This document shows, in pieces, positions 62,769-64,000 of a DNA stretch of 64,000 nt (positions are counted from its first letter, which is position 1; every line of letters begins with the position of its first letter). The notes beneath the pieces were generated by a model. The model was not told where the DNA came from. It made no database searches and saw only the letters and a list, made by a program, of their open reading frames with translations. The position numbers were made by a program, and so were the translations under genes. Origin of the DNA: Sphingomonas limnosediminicola. GTDB taxonomy: Bacteria; Pseudomonadota; Alphaproteobacteria; Sphingomonadales; Sphingomonadaceae. The DNA is taken from the NCBI RefSeq assembly GCF_039537965.1, contig NZ_BAABBM010000001.1, positions 2,765,501 through 2,829,500 on the forward strand, in the 5' to 3' direction.

Positions 62769-63016
62769 CCGACCTTTTCGCCGATCGCTGCTTCGACCAT
62801 CTTGCGCCACACGTCGGCATCGCCATCACTTGCCATGTCCTCGTCTGGCTCACGGATGGCATGGAGCACGGCGAGCGCTTGGTTCACATGTTGGCGCCAG
62901 ACGAGGTCGACTTTCTCTCCTGCGGAAGGGTCGCTGCCCTCGGCATTGCTGCTGTGTGCTGCGCCGGCAAGGACGCGGGCGATACGCTCGACGAGCGGCT
63001 GATCGGAAACGGGCAT
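62765..63016 (-). CDS. Small conserved sphingomonad-type protein
   Basis: About 83 residues from the ATG at 63016, with GGGAGGAAC upstream; the frame opens at 63070. MPVSDQPLVERIARVLAG, then DPSAGEKVDLVWRQHVNQAL and ALHAIREPDEDM. Soluble and acidic; I recall similar small proteins in sphingomonads but know no function. It overlaps the TTG start of the MFS gene. Confidence 0.65.
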   Translation of the reverse strand: MPVSDQPLVERIARVLAGAAHSSNAEGSDPSAGEKVDLVWRQHVNQALAVLHAIREPDEDMASDGDADVWRKMVEAAIGEKVG

Positions 63017-63041
63017 CTTCGTTCCTCCCTCTTTGCCGCAT

Positions 63042-63641
63042 TCAACCCGTCGAGGGCCGTTTGGGTTCAAGGATGCGCTTTAACAAACGTCGCGCCGCCA
63101 GAACGAGCCACAGCGAAAGGATGACGAGGATAAGCGCGATCAGCACCGCGGCGATCGGATTGGCAATGGCGAGCCCGAGTAGTCCCGCGGTTGCGATGTC
63201 TTCGCCGGTCGAGACGATGACATTTGAGAAGGGCTCTGGACTGGCGTTCACGAGCGCCCGCGCGCCTGCCTTGCCGGCATGGGCGACCAGGGCCGCGCCG
63301 CCGCCGAGCAGGAAGCTCCCGACCTGCCAGGCCGGATCGCCGCCGTCGATGATCGCCATCGAGAGAAGCGCGCCGCCGATCGGCCGGACGACGGAATGAA
63401 CCGCGTCCCACAGGCTATCGACCCAGGGAATCTTGTCGGCGAAGAATTCCGCAACCGCGCCGACGCCCGCAATCCCGAGGATCCAGTTGTTCGCGAGCAC
63501 GTCGAGCGCGTGCAGTTGCTCGGGTAGCGGCACCCAGCCGAAACGCATCGCCAGCCCGACCGCGAACGTGACGAGGTAAAGCCGCCAGCCGGCAAGCAGG
63601 CTAACCGTGGACGCCAGCGCGATCAGTTCGACAGGCGACAC
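63042..63641 (-). CDS. DUF4126 membrane protein
   Basis: 199 residues (GTG start at 63641). Five or six hydrophobic segments: ALASTVSLLAGWRLYLVTFA, NNWILGIAGVGAVAEF, IGGALLSMAIIDGG, GSFLLGGGAALVAHAGKAGA and a last double helix. The ADKIPWVDSLWDAVHSVVRP stretch is characteristic of DUF4126. Function unknown. It is in a leftward run with the SPFH gene upstream. Confidence 0.85.
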   Translation of the reverse strand: MSPVELIALASTVSLLAGWRLYLVTFAVGLAMRFGWVPLPEQLHALDVLANNWILGIAGVGAVAEFFADKIPWVDSLWDAVHSVVRPIGGALLSMAIIDGGDPAWQVGSFLLGGGAALVAHAGKAGARALVNASPEPFSNVIVSTGEDIATAGLLGLAIANPIAAVLIALILVILSLWLVLAARRLLKRILEPKRPSTG

Positions 63642-63649
63642 GCCCAGGG

Positions 63650-64000
63650 TCAGTCGTCGGTTGCGTCGGGCATGCCGGCAATCTTGCGAGCCGCGTGGAC
63701 GAGCTCGACCGGAAGCATGGCGATGATCGTGCTGTTGTGCTCGACGCCGATCTCGCTGAGCGTCTGGAGGCGCCTAAGCTCAAGGGCGCCGGGCGCCTTG
63801 CTGATGACCTCCGCTGCCTCGCTAAGTTTCGCCGCGGCTTCCTGCTCGCCTTGCGCCCGGATGATGCGCGCGCGCTTCTCGCGGATCGCTTCGGCCTCCT
63901 TGGCGATCGCCCGCTGCATTTGCTCGGGGATGTCGACGTCCTTGATTTCGACGGCATCGATCTCGACGCCCCACTTCAGCGATGCTTCGCGCAGCAGCTG
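63650..64000 (-). CDS. SPFH/band 7 protein (slipin), cut by window edge
   Basis: Only the C-terminal 116 residues are in the window. They begin LLREASLKWGVEIDAVEIKD and continue to the slipin hallmark DIPEQMQRAIAKEAEAIREK, a long Ala/Glu coiled coil and the ending LQTLSEIGVEHNSTIIAMLP. Slipins form membrane-bound oligomers and usually pair with an NfeD protease-like gene, which would lie to the right of the window. Confidence 0.85.
   Translation of the reverse strand, partial: QLLREASLKWGVEIDAVEIKDVDIPEQMQRAIAKEAEAIREKRARIIRAQGEQEAAAKLSEAAEVISKAPGALELRRLQTLSEIGVEHNSTIIAMLPVELVHAARKIAGMPDATDD

Overview
The window looks like a chromosomal segment of a GC-rich alphaproteobacterium of the order Sphingomonadales. 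This rests on several things: a PEP-CTERM-type exported protein with a PELGTW sorting signal, a DUF6894 protein, RcnB-like and small 'CERV' secreted proteins typical of sphingomonads, a PhaR/PhaZ polyhydroxyalkanoate locus, CueR/CopA copper genes, and overall codon use. The placement is an inference from gene content; there is no rRNA in the window.

Layout. 0.1-6.6 kb: a small membrane protein, an RcnB-like protein, a sulfotransferase, an alanine-zipper lipoprotein, a methyltransferase and an arylsulfatase. 6.9-10.5 kb: a leftward copper operon (copA, cueR, DUF5676-like, two small His/Met/Cys-rich exported proteins) behind a MerR-type operator. 10.6-18.5 kb: a tandem universal stress protein, a P2-type cation ATPase, and a three-gene MacB-like exporter (ATPase, FtsX-type permease, membrane-fusion protein). 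18.7-30.2 kb: a stress/low-energy cluster with a Crp/Fnr regulator, small proteins, alcohol dehydrogenase, PEP synthase, SDR, CBS protein, an alpha/beta hydrolase-phosphoribosyltransferase fusion, Hsp20 and an erythromycin-esterase-like protein. Three of these genes carry the same direct-repeat box (consensus CCGTAACATYCCGTA) 41-60 bp upstream of the start codon. 30.4-37.1 kb: a nitrite/NO module: HiPIP-nirK, a Crp/Fnr (NnrR-like) regulator with a perfect palindrome in its divergent promoter, quinol NO reductase, cupin and NnrS. 37.2-49.6 kb: an accessory region of small genes (a degenerate HtrA-like protein coupled to a ClC channel, esterase, PEP-CTERM protein, DUF3592, two TIR-domain proteins, GST, YdeI-like), many of them separated by copies of a dispersed palindromic repeat with the invariant loop AATGGGTCGAAA. 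49.7-55.0 kb: probable integrated DNA, with ~130-bp GC-rich repeats, a frameshifted membrane-protein gene, an unrecognised soluble/4-TM gene pair, a small gene, and a large serine recombinase whose reading frame runs into tRNA-Arg(CCG). 55.1-64 kb: backbone: PhaC-like hydrolase, phaR, phaZ, a histone-like repetitive protein, an ABC exporter, a DHA2-type MFS pump, DUF4126 and a truncated SPFH/slipin gene at the right edge.

Best candidates for something undescribed: the soluble/4-TM pair beside the recombinase; the TIR-alpha/beta-hydrolase fusion with a paralogous TIR-TPR gene 0.8 kb away; the stem-covarying repeat family; the shared CCGTAA direct-repeat box, including one orphan copy; and a 16-codon ORF with an extended, near-perfect complement of the 16S rRNA 3' end as ribosome-binding site.
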